Below are positions 37,764 through 49,337 of a stretch of 64,000 bases of DNA, one piece after another. Location of the stretch: assembly GCA_016748015.1 (NCBI GenBank), contig JAAOMT010000694.1, positions 186,001 through 250,000 on the forward strand, in the 5' to 3' direction. The number at the start of each line of letters is the position of its first letter. Position 1 is the stretch's first letter. The position numbers and the translations under genes were made by a program. The notes under the pieces were generated by a model, which did no database searches, was not told the DNA's origin, and saw only the letters and a program-made list of their open reading frames with translations. Origin of the DNA: Geosiphon pyriformis (lineage: Eukaryota; Glomeromycota; Glomeromycetes; Archaeosporales; Geosiphonaceae).

Positions 37764-38512
37764 TGTTATAGGTTAAAATAACAAGTTAACAGATAGCAAG
37801 AGAGAACAAGATTGTAAAGTAATAGAAATAATCAAAGAGAGAATTACAATATGAGAGCAAATTAAACAAGTAAGAATTCAATATACATGATCAGTTTCAT
37901 AAAAACCACAGTTGCAAATTTTTTTTGGAAATCTGAAAATAGAAAAATAATTTATAATTGTCAACAAGATAATACCACTGCTATTATTCTATGTCTCAAC
38001 TTGGCAATTCTTAGAATTAATAACAAATATTATTGTGCTTTTCAATCATTTTTTTATTCAATAAATCACAAAAGCAAGCAATTACTTCTTAGACTAATTC
38101 TAACAATACAAATTAAGAAGGAAAAAAGATAAGGTATGTAAATGCTAACAAGTAATCTTTTATCTTAAGATGTTCAGATACTTGAAGATAAAAAAAAGGA
38201 AATAAGCAATATAAGATGAAGTAATTAATAGTGGATTTTATTTTGTTACTTTAATCATGTTTTTCTACAGTTAAGAGACTTATTGCTTATATAGCTATTG
38301 AAAATAGTCAATGACCAGATCAATAACTAGGTTAATAATCAGGTCAATGATTAAGTCAATAATCAAATTATTGATCAGGTCAATAATCAGATTAACAGTT
38401 AAATTATTGATTAGATCAATAATTACTATTTAAAAATAGGATGGCTAATTATATGACATCAGTGGCTAATACATATTATAACTAATAAAAAGTATAGGTT
38501 TTAAATATAACA
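37764..38512 (-). repeat. A-old2 5' LTR
   Basis: 749 bp with ten 12-bp U3 units at 38310-38429, against seven in its partner. That accounts for nearly all of the 37-bp length difference. Confidence 0.9.
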
Positions 38513-38516
38513 ATAT

Positions 38517-39073
38517 GCTTTTTGCTATCTTTATCTTTCTAGAAGAGAACAGTACCAAGTTCAAAACCAAATACATTAATATAAAGAATAAAAAATTAAT
38601 TCAGATAAGATTGCATAAAAATTGGTTTAGTAATTAGTTTTTCTTTTAGAGTTTCAAAGATTTTTGCTAATGTGTGCCTTAGTAATAATTGACAGTTTTC
38701 TTAAATAGCTAATTAAAAAAAAAGACTATTTTGGAAAAATCTTAACAAATCTTTAATAATAAAATACCAAACCAAGAAAAAATGTAGTTCATAAATATTT
38801 ATTGGTTGTTTAATATTTTGGACTTTTTCAATCTTAACTGGGTCAGAAAAAATTTTATTTTTTATAATAAAATAACCAAAAAATTGAGTAGATTGTTATC
38901 CAAAGAAATATTTAATAAGATTAATTTTAAGGCCAGTATTTTTAAGAAAATTAAAAACCTTTTGTAAATGTTCAAGATATTTATCTCAGGTTTTTGAATA
39001 TATTATTATGTTATCTAAATAAATTAGAACAAAGTTTTTTTTTACTAATTTGAATATTTTGTTTATTAAGCAT
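38517..39073 (-). pseudogene. A-old1 pol: RNase H/RT thumb to YLDN
   Basis: A-old1 continues after A-old2, colinear with A1 54200-54755. The RT box reads YLDN (AAC at 39010-39012), preceded by the KT-TGA-D stop also found in A1 and A-old2. It stops at the GCAT target of the solo B LTR. Confidence 0.8.
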
Positions 39074-39865
39074 TGTTACAAACAATTATTTGGAATATTA
39101 AAACAAATAACAAACCTATAACTTAAGATTTAATAGCTGTTAATAATAATAGTTTCTAAAAATTTTGAAGTCTAAAAGTTTTGATTAAGTTTTTTGTATA
39201 ATAAACAAAGATTTAATTAATGGTTTCTTTTATGAATTTTTTTTTTAACATGATAGCTAGTTTATTTTGGCAGTTATATTTTTCTGATAAAGCTATTTTA
39301 AATTTCTATTTTTGTTTCTGAACCTTTTGTCAGACTATCCTTGATATCGATTATTCAATGCTTAATCTTTTTAATTAATTAGAAAACAACAAAAAAAATA
39401 AAACAAAAAAAAATAAAACAAAATAAGAAATTAATATTCTATTAATAGTCATAATCAAAAGCTATTGGTTTAGTATGATTAAGTATTAGTTTCTATTAAC
39501 ATAGAGTGTTAATAGTGTGATATTTCTTAATTAAATAATAATAATATAGATTAGATAATAATGAATAAGTTTATTGATATTAATATAATTTCATTTCAAA
39601 TTATAAAAAATTATTTTTTAAAAGAATGAGTATTAGATAATTACTGATTTTTAACTACTGTTCTTTATTTGAATCTGTTTTTTTTGTTTCTAATACTCTT
39701 GTTATATATACATAATTCTTGTTATATAAGATTTCACACATTTTTAAGCAATGTGTTATAATTTTTTAACAATGAACTTATTTATTAAGTACTATTTTCT
39801 TATTGGTCTATTTTTACTATCTGTTTTTTTTACTTCTTTTTTGTATTTTTTTTCTATAGATAACA
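39074..39865 (-). repeat. Solo family-B LTR in A-old1
   Basis: 792 bp, TGTTACAAACAATTATTTGG to CTATAGATAACA on plus. It is the reverse complement of a B LTR: its left part mirrors the end of the B2 LTR (TTTGCTTTGAGACC region). Flanks are GCAT (39070-39073) and ATAT (39866-39869), a duplication with two transitions. A1 has a single GCAT at this point. Confidence 0.85.
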
Positions 39866-39869
39866 ATAT

Positions 39870-42800
39870 TAAAAAATAGAAAAGATATTGGTAAGACCAA
39901 AAGGCATGATAGTGAATTTATAAATGCCATACTTAATAATGAAAGCAGTTTTTTTTTCTGCTTTTTGGATCTATTTCTACTTGCCAAAATTTAGCAGTTA
40001 GATTAATAATTGAAAAAAAGCAGCACTATTAAATTGATCTATTATTGCATTAATTTTGAGAAGTTAATATATGTTTCTTTTAGTAATAATATTTAATTGA
40101 CAGTAGTTAACACAAAAGCATAGGGTTCTGTCTTTTTTAAATATTACTATAATTAAAAATACTTATTTATTTTTGGTTTTTTGTATAAAATCAAAATTTT
40201 TTATCCAGTTTATTTCTTTTTTGATAAATTCATTATTGTAACAATTGGATTGATAAGACTTTAAATAGATAGAATGAGTTTTTCTGATGGTAATAATATG
40301 TTGTATTATATAAGTATATCCAGAAATATTATCTTCTTTTAAGATAACTAGACTGTTTTTAGCCAACAGATTTTTAATGTTTATTTTTTTTTTCTTCTTA
40401 GAAGAATTTTTTTGGTTCTATAGCTAGTAATTGGATTTTAAATAATTCATTTTCAAAGAACTTTTGTACTTTTTTTAATTTTTTTTTGGTATTAAGCTAA
40501 TGAGTTTTCAATCTTTATAATAAATTAGACAAATTTTGCATTTATTACTAAAAAAATACAAAGATTTATTGTACTAGTACTAAGCATAAGAACTGTGTCA
40601 TCAATAATTGTATTTGGTTTTCTTATTAGGCTTTCTATTAAAGATTCTTTTAAGAATATCATAGTAGAGCCAGCAGATTAATTTGCTATTTACAATAATT
40701 TTTTCTTTGTTAGTTTTAATATTAACTAATGACTTGTTATTATTAGTAAAGATAATATAGATGAGTTTGGTAGTTTTTTTTTGTTCTTTTTTTTATTGCT
40801 TTTTTTATCATTTAATTTATCTAATTGTTCCTTTTTTTGGTTTTGTTTGAGTATTAAAAAAGTTGTTTAATAGTAATACTTAATTATAATAGACTTCTTA
40901 TTATATCTAATAGTTAATTCACACAGTTTATAATCAAGTAATGCTTTTGCTTTCTTGAATTATTTATTATTAACAATTATAATGTACTCTTTAACTTTAG
41001 ATACTTTCATGTCAGTTTCAATACTAATGTTATTAATGTAAACAGAAACAGCTTTGACAATACCAAATCTTTTTTTTTTGTTATTATGGACATTGGTTAT
41101 AGGTCTTGTTAAGAATTCATTAATCTTTCTACTAATGGCTTTTAGAAAATATTTGACAATAATACTTATAGATAATCTACTGTTTAGAATTAAGTCAATA
41201 AAATAGCCAGCCACTTGGGTTTTGCAAATTAGAGAAATAACATTGATATTGTTAGCAAGTTTAGCTTGGCAAAAGCACTTGTTGGTTTTTGGTGTTTTTT
41301 TTTTTAGGATTAATAATTTGCAAAAAATTTTTCTGAATTGTGAATGGGTTATTAACTAACCAAAAATAATGTAAACTGGAGTTTCTATAAGATCTTTGAA
41401 AACAAAATAAGATTCAGATTTTGTACAATTTTTAGAGGTTCTAACTTTAAAAAATTCTTAAAAACTTTGGTTTTTGGTGGTTTATTGTTATTAACAGTAA
41501 AAGTTGAGGCTTTATTAGAATCTAAAGTAAAATTAATCTTGGCTTTCTTCTTTTTTTTTGTAACTTCAGAGGAGTTAATAGCCAGTTTATTTATATCATG
41601 ATTATTATTAGTTAAATTAAAAGTGAAAAAAGACTTTTCTTCTAATTGGTCTGTACTTTTACTCTTTGGAAGTGTACTTACTAGTTTAAAGGCTAATAAA
41701 TAATGGCTTCAACAAAAAATTTTTTTTCAAAGAAATTAATGTTAACATGATCAGGCCTTTAATTGAGAGCATTGTTGTTACTGGTTCTGTTGTTTTAATT
41801 ATCATTATTTTTAGAAGCTGGTAAAGATAAAAAAAGATTGTTGCAATCTCTTAAAAAATATCTAGTCAATCTACAATAATAGTATACAGAGAGACCATAA
41901 TTTTGTTGTTTTTGATAAAAAAACTGCTAAAGTTGATTAAAATAGAATTCAAATTTAGGTTTTTGAAATTGTTAAGTTTTTCTAACTGCTTGAGTTAAAG
42001 ACTTTAATAATTAGGCAAAATTGGCTATAAGTCTATTTATTAATTGTTTATTGGGATCTTGAATTTGGACAGCAAAAGAAATATCAGTCATTTAAAGAGC
42101 AAAAGCAAAAACTAAAAGAGTAAATTCCAAATGCATTTTTTAATTGTTTTCAATTTTTTGTGTAAATTCAATAATCATATCTATTGTAAAATTATTTTTA
42201 AAACCAAGAAAGATCATAAAGCATAAGATAAATTAATTCTTAATCTTTTTGTAAAAGAGTAAATCTTTTGCTTTTTAGTCTAGTTTTTTTCAGAGTTTAT
42301 CTTTTTGGTAGGCTTTTTTATTGTTTTTGCATATTCAGTTACAACTTTACCAGAATTTTAAATTTTTCTTTTTAGTTTTATATATTTAGAAATCAAAATA
42401 AAAGTTTTAAATTTGTTTTCAAACTGAGTAATAAAAGAAGTGTTTTTTTTTTTAACATTTATTAATAATCCTTTAATAAGCACTAAAATCAGTTTTTTGT
42501 GAAAACCAAATAGCAAAAAAATCTTGAAAATAGCCATCAACAATTTGGAATTTGTATTTAGTATTGTATTGGTTGGCTGTAGCTGCTCTTTTAAAGTCAT
42601 TTAATTATTCAATTGGGTCTTAGATATTATTTCTAAATAATGATAGTAAAGTATTGTTTTTTTACTCTAAAACAGTTTGTATATCTTAAAAGATAGCCAG
42701 GATGTTTGTTTGCATGGAGTTAACAGTTATTAGTTCAAAAATTGCTGTTTATGTAGAATGATCTGATTACTTAAAAAGAGATCAAAAACATAAACAGTTT

Positions 42801-43249
42801 GATAGCTTTCTTCTTTTATTTCAAAAGATTGTTCAATTAATTAATGAACAACAATCCAAATATGAATTTAGTAATTCAGATATTCGAAATTAGAAGGCTG
42901 TTGTTCAAAGATTATTAAGTATAAGAGCTGATTGATGTTGTTGTTTTTTTTTTCAAAAATTTTTTTAAAATAAACTTAATTAAAGAAATAAATTGTATAA
43001 GCTGTATAGATTTTAGCTAAATACTTATTTAGAAATCAGTTCCAAAAATTTTGGAATTGTCTACTAGATTGTTTTCCAACAGAAAAACATATTAAACAGA
43101 AAAACAGAAGATTGAGTTTAATAAAATTTAGATTATTTCTGTTGTGTGCTACAAAGTGTTTTTCTAATTATTATGACAGATATGAATAATTATTTATACA
43201 ATAAAAAACAAAGTGAATTTTAACAACCTTATAAAAAATACTACTTTTA
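39870..43249 (-). pseudogene. A-old1 pol N-terminal half and gag, decayed
   Basis: Colinear with A1 54760-58185. The protease active site reads LNSR (Asn codon 41182-41184), and the heptamer GTTTAAA is kept at 41684-41690. The gag knuckle region is near 41860, and the gag start codon position reads ATA (about 43198). Heavily broken by stops. Confidence 0.8.
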
Positions 43250-43911
43250 TGTTATGAGTTGGAGTAATAAGTTAACAGATAGCAAGAAAAAACAGAATTG
43301 TATAGTGATAAAATAGATAAAAAAAAATTCAACTTTAAGGAACAAATTGAATAAGTATGGATTTAATGTATAAGATTAGTCTCATAAAATATCTCAGTTG
43401 CTATTTTTTTTAAAAAATAACCAAAAAATCTGAAAGTAGAAAAATAGTTTATATTGTCAATAAATAATAACACACTGGTATAATTTTATGTCTTATATTG
43501 ATGCTTTTAAAATTTAATATTAGGTATTAAATATGCTTTTCAGTCATATTTTATTTAATAATCTTCAAATATTACAATTACACAAATTAGAAAAAGAATA
43601 AAAAAATGTCAACAAATAATCTTTTATTTTAAAATGTTCAAATACTTGAAAATAAAGAAAAAAAAATAAGTAATATGAGAAAAATTGAGATAATAGTTAT
43701 TATTTTATTTATTTTATATTTTATATTTAATTATTAATATATATTTTCTATAGTTAAGAGATTTATTACCTATATAACTATTGAAAATAGTTAATGGTCA
43801 AGTCATTAATTAGGTCAATAATTACTATCTAAAAATAAAGTGGCTAATTATATAATATCAATAACTAATATATGTAATAACTAATAAAAACTATGATTTT
43901 TAAATATTATA
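43250..43911 (-). repeat. A-old1 5' LTR
   Basis: About 662 bp, TGTTATGAGTTGGAGTAATA to TTTTAAATATTATA. Only three 12-bp units remain (43793-43828), against six in the 3' LTR. Confidence 0.8.
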
Positions 43912-44034
43912 TTATTTTTTCAATTAATAAATATTGATATTATCAAATCTTTTAAAAACAAATATAAGCACTTATATTATTAATCAATTTAAACAAAAAA
44001 TTAATATTGAATAGTTAAGTAAAATAATATATAT

Positions 44035-44091
<57 letters not shown>

Positions 44092-44934
44092 TATATAATT
44101 TTATTTAATATTAATTTATTTTTTAGACATAAATTAAACATAAAACAAATAATTGATTATGTTGTTCAATTATAATTTCAAATAACAATTGTTATAATTC
44201 AAAATTTTTGGCAAAAAACAAATATTTTTCTCTATAATCAAAATTCAAAAATTCAAAAATTCAAAACATTAATTGTTATAAATATAATTAACAATTTATT
44301 ATCAAATACATAATAATTAGTCAAAAATTTTAAAGATTGTATAATAGTTAATAAATTATTGACAATTAAAAATATTCTTAATAATAATAAAATTGTAAAT
44401 ATAATTTAATTAATGCTTAAATTAAACTAATACAATTAATAACTTAGAAAAAAAATTAAAAAAATCTTTATATGTTATAATTACAGTTACAAATACATAT
44501 AAAACATTAAAAAAGGTAATTAGATTTAAAAAACAATTAGCAAAAAAAAATTTTAATATAAAAAACTAAAAAAAATTATATGAATATGAAAAAATAAAGA
44601 AAAATTCTAAAAAACAAATAACAATTAATCAATATTTTAATAATAATAATAATAATAATAATAATTGATTAATTTAAATAAATAAATATAATTTATTTAA
44701 TAATAATTATAAAACTCTATAATAAAACATTTATATAATAAAACATAATTTGCATGTTTCAATTGTGTTCTTTTATAAAGATCTAATTATATAATATTAT
44801 TTTGTTAACAATTACAAACTATTTTTAAAAAATTAATTATATATATTAAATTTTTACTTATTTAATTTGTCTTTTTTTTTTGCTATTTGTTAATTTGTTA
44901 CTTCAATTTATAAAAATAAGTTTTTTTAAATGGA
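43912..44934. other. AT-rich low-complexity DNA with (ATT)n and (TAA)n arrays
   Basis: No gene is visible. A perfect ATT trinucleotide run spans about 44038-44088 (roughly 17 units), and a TAA run lies at 44637-44664 (about 9 units). Confidence 0.85.
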
Positions 44935-45060
44935 CTTAGTCAAAAAAATATACAAAGTAAATAGTATAAATATTAGCCAAATATTTATTTAAAAACCAGT
45001 TCTAAAAGTTTGAAAAATGTTAATAAATTGATTTTAAGATTTTGATTAAAAATTTTATAT
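44935..45060 (-). pseudogene. Fragment of family-A gag
   Basis: A short stretch similar on minus to A1 gag around 57890-58020 (the block with SRQFQNFWNWFLNEHLAET), for example CAGTTCTAAAAGTTTGAAAA against CAGTTCCAAAAGTTTTGGAA. It has no LTR attached. The boundaries are approximate. Confidence 0.55.
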
Positions 45061-45445
45061 AAGTATTTTTATTATATGAGAATAAAAAAGTAATTGCCAA
45101 TAATTTTGCAACAGACCGTAGATAGCCATCAACCTCACGAGGTTATTTTCTTGAAAAATATGGCCTTTAGTGTGCAAACTCAACACTTAACTTGAAATTG
45201 CAGCTGCGTGGCGAGTTGAATTTCATGTAATTTGAGCGCATTCTTGAATCTATTAGATTGTTTTAATTTTGACATAGATCACTTTATTATCAAAAAAACG
45301 TTTTAGAGTTTAGATAAGAAATGATAATGAGAATTAATTTAATCACAAGAAATAAATCAAAATAAAACAATAAAAAGTGGGAGAAAAACTTGATTCACAG
45401 CCATCACATTTCACAATTTTTTGCTTCCAGATTGATCAATGTAGA
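45061..45445. other. 3' flank of the TFIIIC gene, no gene seen
   Basis: A transition from AT-rich repeat DNA to more balanced sequence. It probably holds the 3' UTR and terminator of the minus-strand gene to the right. A CATCAACCTCACGAGGTTAT stretch near 45128 can form a short hairpin (AACCTC/GAGGTT). Confidence 0.5.
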
Positions 45446-46882
45446 CTAGTAAATTCCTGGCAATTCCTCTTCCAATAGCATTCCTATGTCGTTATCTTCA
45501 TCCTCATCTTCATCGACAATTGAATCATTATCACTTTGTAAAAGGTCATCAAAAGCATTATCTGAAAGAATTACTCCTTCATGTAATGCGTCAACTTTAC
45601 GTCGCATGACCTTACGCATCTTTACAATTTGTGATTTCTTGAAAAATCCATATTGTCTTTGGCACTTGTCTGAAAGACCGTCTGTTGAATTTATAAGAGA
45701 TTTCAGTAGTTCATCTTCGATATCACACATTTGAAAAACAGCCACATCTCGGCATCTTGTTTTGCCGTCAAAAATGTGACCGATTTGTGGATCGCTAGTA
45801 ATTATATCAGCCATGTCATCTACAACATAGTCTGATTGTCGTCGTAAAACTCGCTTGGCCCGATCTGTCCTTACTGGACGCTTATTGTTACGAATATCAA
45901 GAAGCTGATAAAATCGTGCATCCCGATCTTTCCGCGGATCAAAACCGTAGCGGGTCCAACAATCCCGCCAAGGCCCATTTACCATCCAATAAGCGTATAA
46001 TGGGAGCAGCCTTTTGATTATCTTCTTATCCTCCAAGCCTAACGAACTCTCCAATGCAAGTCTAGTCCAGACGGGACGTTTTTTAAATAATTTTTGCATT
46101 TTATCACGACTCTCTAATGGGGTTTTATGAATATGTTTTTTGGCCTCTTGAGGAGGTCCATCTGGAACAATTCTTGTATCAAATGTAATTGACAAAGCTA
46201 CGAACTTTCTTCGGCGGCTACGATTGATTAACCTAATTGTGGGTATATGGGTCTCATCTTTTTGAATCAAGACCTTGATTACAGCAGCATTTTGGTCATA
46301 TCCATAATCCATTGGACATTCAGTTCTCGAAAATGAGGGTGGTGGAAGATTGGGTGGCGGATCTCCTTCTTCATTTTCAATTTTGTACTCTAAATTTCCC
46401 AATCCTTCCACATCAAATTTCTCTAATGATTGCCTGAAATTCCTAATGGGGCTGTTAGGATGTACAATATGCTGGAAGTCAGCCATCCCTCTAAACCGAC
46501 AGGTTCTACTTATGATCCCCAAGATTTTAAATTCAATATGACTATTGTTGTCGTCATTATTATCCTGATCTTTATCATCTATGTTGTTTTCGAAGTTATT
46601 ACCATTATATTTAGATTTCTTGCGCCAGCGTGTCACTTTAGTCAGTAAATTTGCAGTAGGAATAATATCCCCATTGATAGGATGGCAAAAAGGATCATCT
46701 GGACGAAATCGAAGTTCCACTAGATCTTGGTTGACTGCTTTATTTAATCCTCTCTGACCTCCGAGTGTTTTTAAAACATTTTCGAGGTTCTTTACATAGC
46801 CGGGATACTCGACCGCAAAAAAATGTTTCGCTGGAATCCCAAGACATGGTGCTTGTTCATAATCTGGTTGTTCAGAATCCAT
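45446..46882 (-). CDS. SFC1: Transcription factor IIIC subunit 5 (Sfc1 / tau95 / GTF3C5)
   Basis: Intronless 478-residue protein. TFIIIC recruits TFIIIB and RNA polymerase III to tRNA genes; this subunit sits in the tau-A lobe that contacts the A box. Visible: GIPAKHFFAVEYPGYVKN (residues 15-32) and VELRFRPDDPFCHPINGD (55-72), which open the N-terminal barrel; FKILGIISRTCRFRGMADFQ (118-137); the DNA-binding domain PVWTRLALESSLG...GPWRDCWTRYGFDPRKD (270-319); and an acidic tail from residue 449 rich in Asp/Glu, a family hallmark. The length is close to fission yeast Sfc1 (about 456). The frame is open for 50 more codons upstream, but homology starts at the chosen Met. It is divergent from WRAP73 with 205 bp between the start codons. 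Confidence 0.93.
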   Translation of the reverse strand: MDSEQPDYEQAPCLGIPAKHFFAVEYPGYVKNLENVLKTLGGQRGLNKAVNQDLVELRFRPDDPFCHPINGDIIPTANLLTKVTRWRKKSKYNGNNFENNIDDKDQDNNDDNNSHIEFKILGIISRTCRFRGMADFQHIVHPNSPIRNFRQSLEKFDVEGLGNLEYKIENEEGDPPPNLPPPSFSRTECPMDYGYDQNAAVIKVLIQKDETHIPTIRLINRSRRRKFVALSITFDTRIVPDGPPQEAKKHIHKTPLESRDKMQKLFKKRPVWTRLALESSLGLEDKKIIKRLLPLYAYWMVNGPWRDCWTRYGFDPRKDRDARFYQLLDIRNNKRPVRTDRAKRVLRRQSDYVVDDMADIITSDPQIGHIFDGKTRCRDVAVFQMCDIEDELLKSLINSTDGLSDKCQRQYGFFKKSQIVKMRKVMRRKVDALHEGVILSDNAFDDLLQSDNDSIVDEDEDEDNDIGMLLEEELPGIY

Positions 46883-47087
46883 TATGCCTTTGTTTTGGTA
46901 AAGAAACTTGGGGACAAAATTCAAATGTAAATAATCAATGATGCACCTTTTAATTAGTGGCACTGTGCACACTGTATAATGTGGATAGTAGGTGTCGTCA
47001 TAGAAAAAACGCGTCCTATTTGGGAAAAGCAAATAAATCTAATACGTGTCGAGAAATTTTGGCTCGCTACCAAATGACGGAGAAAAT
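46883..47087. promoter_or_regulatory. Shared divergent promoter, TFIIIC5 / WRAP73
   Basis: The 205 bp between the two start codons must hold both promoters and 5' UTRs. It is less AT-rich than the repeats and contains several CpG. I see no strong TATA box. Candidate functional sites cannot be named from sequence alone. Confidence 0.6.
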
Positions 47088-49200
47088 ATGGATTTCACAG
47101 AACTCTACAAACAATCTTTATATCTTAGTCAATTTTCCCCGAATGGGCAATTCTTGGCTACTGCTTACAGAAACAAACTCGTTATTCGTGATTCTAACAC
47201 TTTAGAAGTAATTGTCATTCATACCAGTGCAGAAATCATTCAAAGCATAGCTTGGTCCCCTGACTCAGAACTTTTGCTCGCCGGTTGTTTTAAATCCGGA
47301 GCTGTGTACATTTGGGGGGTATATGACGAGGAATGGAACGCTAAAATTGAAGAGGGAACTGTGGGATTGACTAATGCTAAGTGGAGTCCTGATGGGAGAA
47401 GCGTATTGTGTTTCTCCGATTTTCAAGTATGATTCGTTCGAATTTTAAAACAGCTTCATTTAATCATTAAAAAACTTTGATTTCTGCCTAACTTGGAGGT
47501 ACGAATAACAATATGGTCATTAATTTCTCGAGAGGCATGTTACATTCAATTCCCGAAATATTCTGAAAAAGGTAAATAGAGAAACTTCGTTTCTCGGTAC
47601 AACTTGTATAGTTTTATTAAAGATTAATTCTATATTGTTTCTATACGTCCTGAAAAGGATTTGATTTTCGAAAAGATGGCAAATATTTTATTCTTGCCGA
47701 ACGTCGTGACGGTAAAGATTATATCGGGATTTACGATTGCAATAATGCATGGAGATTATTAAAGGTCATTTTTTTTCTGATTAATACTGTTTGATTTAAT
47801 TAAACCATAATTTTATCTTTTGTTTCTTTTAACGACATGGGTCTTTGTTCACAGCATTTCGTGGTGGACACCGTAGATTTGGAGAATCTAGCTTGGTCCC
47901 CCGATGGACGGTATATTGCAGTATGGGATAATCGCATTGATGTATGTAACTATTCTTTTAGTCGCAAAATTCCAAATGCTTAATATAAACTTTCTGGTTA
48001 ATTAAAAGTATAGAGTTCTCATATATACACCTGATGGCAGGTGCCAAAAATCATATTCTGCCTATGAGATGGAGTTAGGTGTCAAAACGGCAACATGGGC
48101 CCCTTCCAGTCAGTTCTTAGCTGTTAGCAGCTACGACCAAAAGGTAAACTCTTAATATCAACCACACATTACTTTATTTCCCAAAGAGCTACCATTATTT
48201 AGAAGCTTTCTGCAAAAAAAAACCAAAAAACGACGGATGACGGGTAGCCTTTTTCTTCCTATAGATTCGTTTCCTTAATCATTACAACTGGTCACCAACA
48301 ATTGAATTTCTCCATACCAGTCCGGTCAATGATATACCAGATTTGGTAATCTCTCAAAATTTTCATTTGTTAACGATTTTTGCAACGTTCTAAATTTTCT
48401 TAATGTCACAAATAGACCATTCTGAGAGAAGTAAGCGAGGGAGAATCCAAAGACTATGGCCGCTCTATAATAAAGTGTAAGATGAATTTACAATAAAAAT
48501 ATTATTGCATTTCCAATTCACTAATACATTTCTTTATTGGGGATATTTTCACTAAGATGTGATTCAGGATCAGCCAATAGAGCTCCTTTCAATTCGCCCA
48601 GACCCTGAAAAGCCAAATCCCCGACTGGGAGTGGGGCTCTGTAAATTCAATGCGAATGGGACATTAGTTGCTTCCCGCAATGGTGCAGTATATTTTCCAA
48701 GCTAATTTAGTCTTTATAGATCCAACATCAAGGATTTTGTTATTCTGATTTACTTAACTCTCCTTCGCTTTTCCGCACATCTACAAGATAACATGCCAAA
48801 TTGTTTGTGGATATGGGATATATCTATGCTGAAACCCATTGTGTTATTTATCCAATTGATGCCAATAAAGAATTTCCATTGGAACCCGCAAGATCCCCAC
48901 CAGTTGGTACTGTTTTGTGGTTCAGAGTATCTTTATTTATGGTCTGGCGAGGAAATAGGCGCTGAAATTATTCAAGTTCCTCAAGGTAGGGGGATTCTTT
49001 TATCACTTATTTTATTTGGAATGTACTAAATAGGGGATTCATATATAGTCAACTTTCTCGTGAATAACCTTCGATGGAACCCTTCTGGTCAGTCATTATT
49101 ACTTATGGATAAAGAAGTATTTTGTGTTTCATTTTTTGTCAATGAGGATAACGAATCCTATGGGGAGGGAGATATCTCGAGTGTCTTGACTCATTATTAA
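47088..49200 (+). CDS. WRAP73: WRAP73 / WDR8, WD-repeat spindle-pole protein (10 exons)
   Basis: Exons: 47088-47426, 47499-47571, 47658-47764, 47855-47941, 48009-48143, 48265-48345, 48416-48476, 48557-48682, 48788-48985, 49034-49200. All introns are GT-AG, 48-121 bp. Joined, they give 457 residues, close to the 460 of human WRAP73. Family blocks are colinear: FSPNGQFLATAYRNKLVIRD, AWSPDSELLLAGCFKSG, VRITIWSL, FRKDGKYFILAERRDG, WSPDGRYIAVWDNRID, TWAPSSQFLAVSSYDQK, VGLCKFNANGTLVASRN, LWIWDI and LYLWS. In yeast and animals the protein works with Msd1/SSX2IP to anchor microtubule minus ends at the spindle pole or centrosome. Start: first ATG at the conserved MDFTELYK; the upstream in-frame GTG is not needed. 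Confidence 0.93.
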
Positions 49201-49337
49201 AAAGATTGAGAGTTTTCATTGTTTAATTTCGATTAATTTTAATTTTAATTTGTTCAAGATACAAATTTAAGTGTCCATATTTTACTTTGCATTCTTGTAA
49301 AACTAAATACAAAAGATCCTCAAACATATTCTAGAGA

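Larger units (their letters stand above)
30734..38512 (-). mobile_element. A-old2: complete but decayed family-A element, TSD ATAT
   Basis: A 7,779-bp minus-strand element inserted in the RNase H region of A-old1. The LTRs are at 30734-31445 (3') and 37764-38512 (5'), flanked by ATAT at 30730-30733 and 38513-38516. The host element is colinear with A1 across the site when one ATAT is kept. Coding order on minus is gag, frameshift site, protease, RT, RNase H, integrase, tail. Confidence 0.9.
6914..43911 (-). mobile_element. A-old1: oldest family-A Ty3/gypsy element, broken by three insertions
   Basis: A minus-strand LTR retrotransposon whose own pieces are 6914-8965, 29784-30733, 38517-39073 and 39870-43911, together about 7.6 kb, close to the 7,684 bp of copy A1. 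The pieces are colinear with A1 across every junction. The 3' LTR is at 6914-7609 and the 5' LTR at 43250-43911. It is interrupted by B1 (TSD CCAG), A-old2 (TSD ATAT) and a solo B LTR. Its possible own TSD is ATAT (6910-6913) versus TTAT (43912-43915). It is heavily decayed by C-to-T and G-to-A changes and is the outermost, hence oldest, layer of the stack. Confidence 0.85.

Noticed and set aside
45486-46648. Open frames opposite the TFIIIC gene
   Set aside because: They are shadows of a long, clearly homologous coding region on the other strand.
46883-47032. 50-codon N-terminal extension of the TFIIIC subunit
   Set aside because: It lies in the shared promoter and has no family similarity; homology begins at the Met at 46882.
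47046-47087. GTG-initiated longer WRAP73 start
   Set aside because: The ATG at 47088 gives the conserved N-terminus; the extra residues are not conserved and need a non-ATG start.
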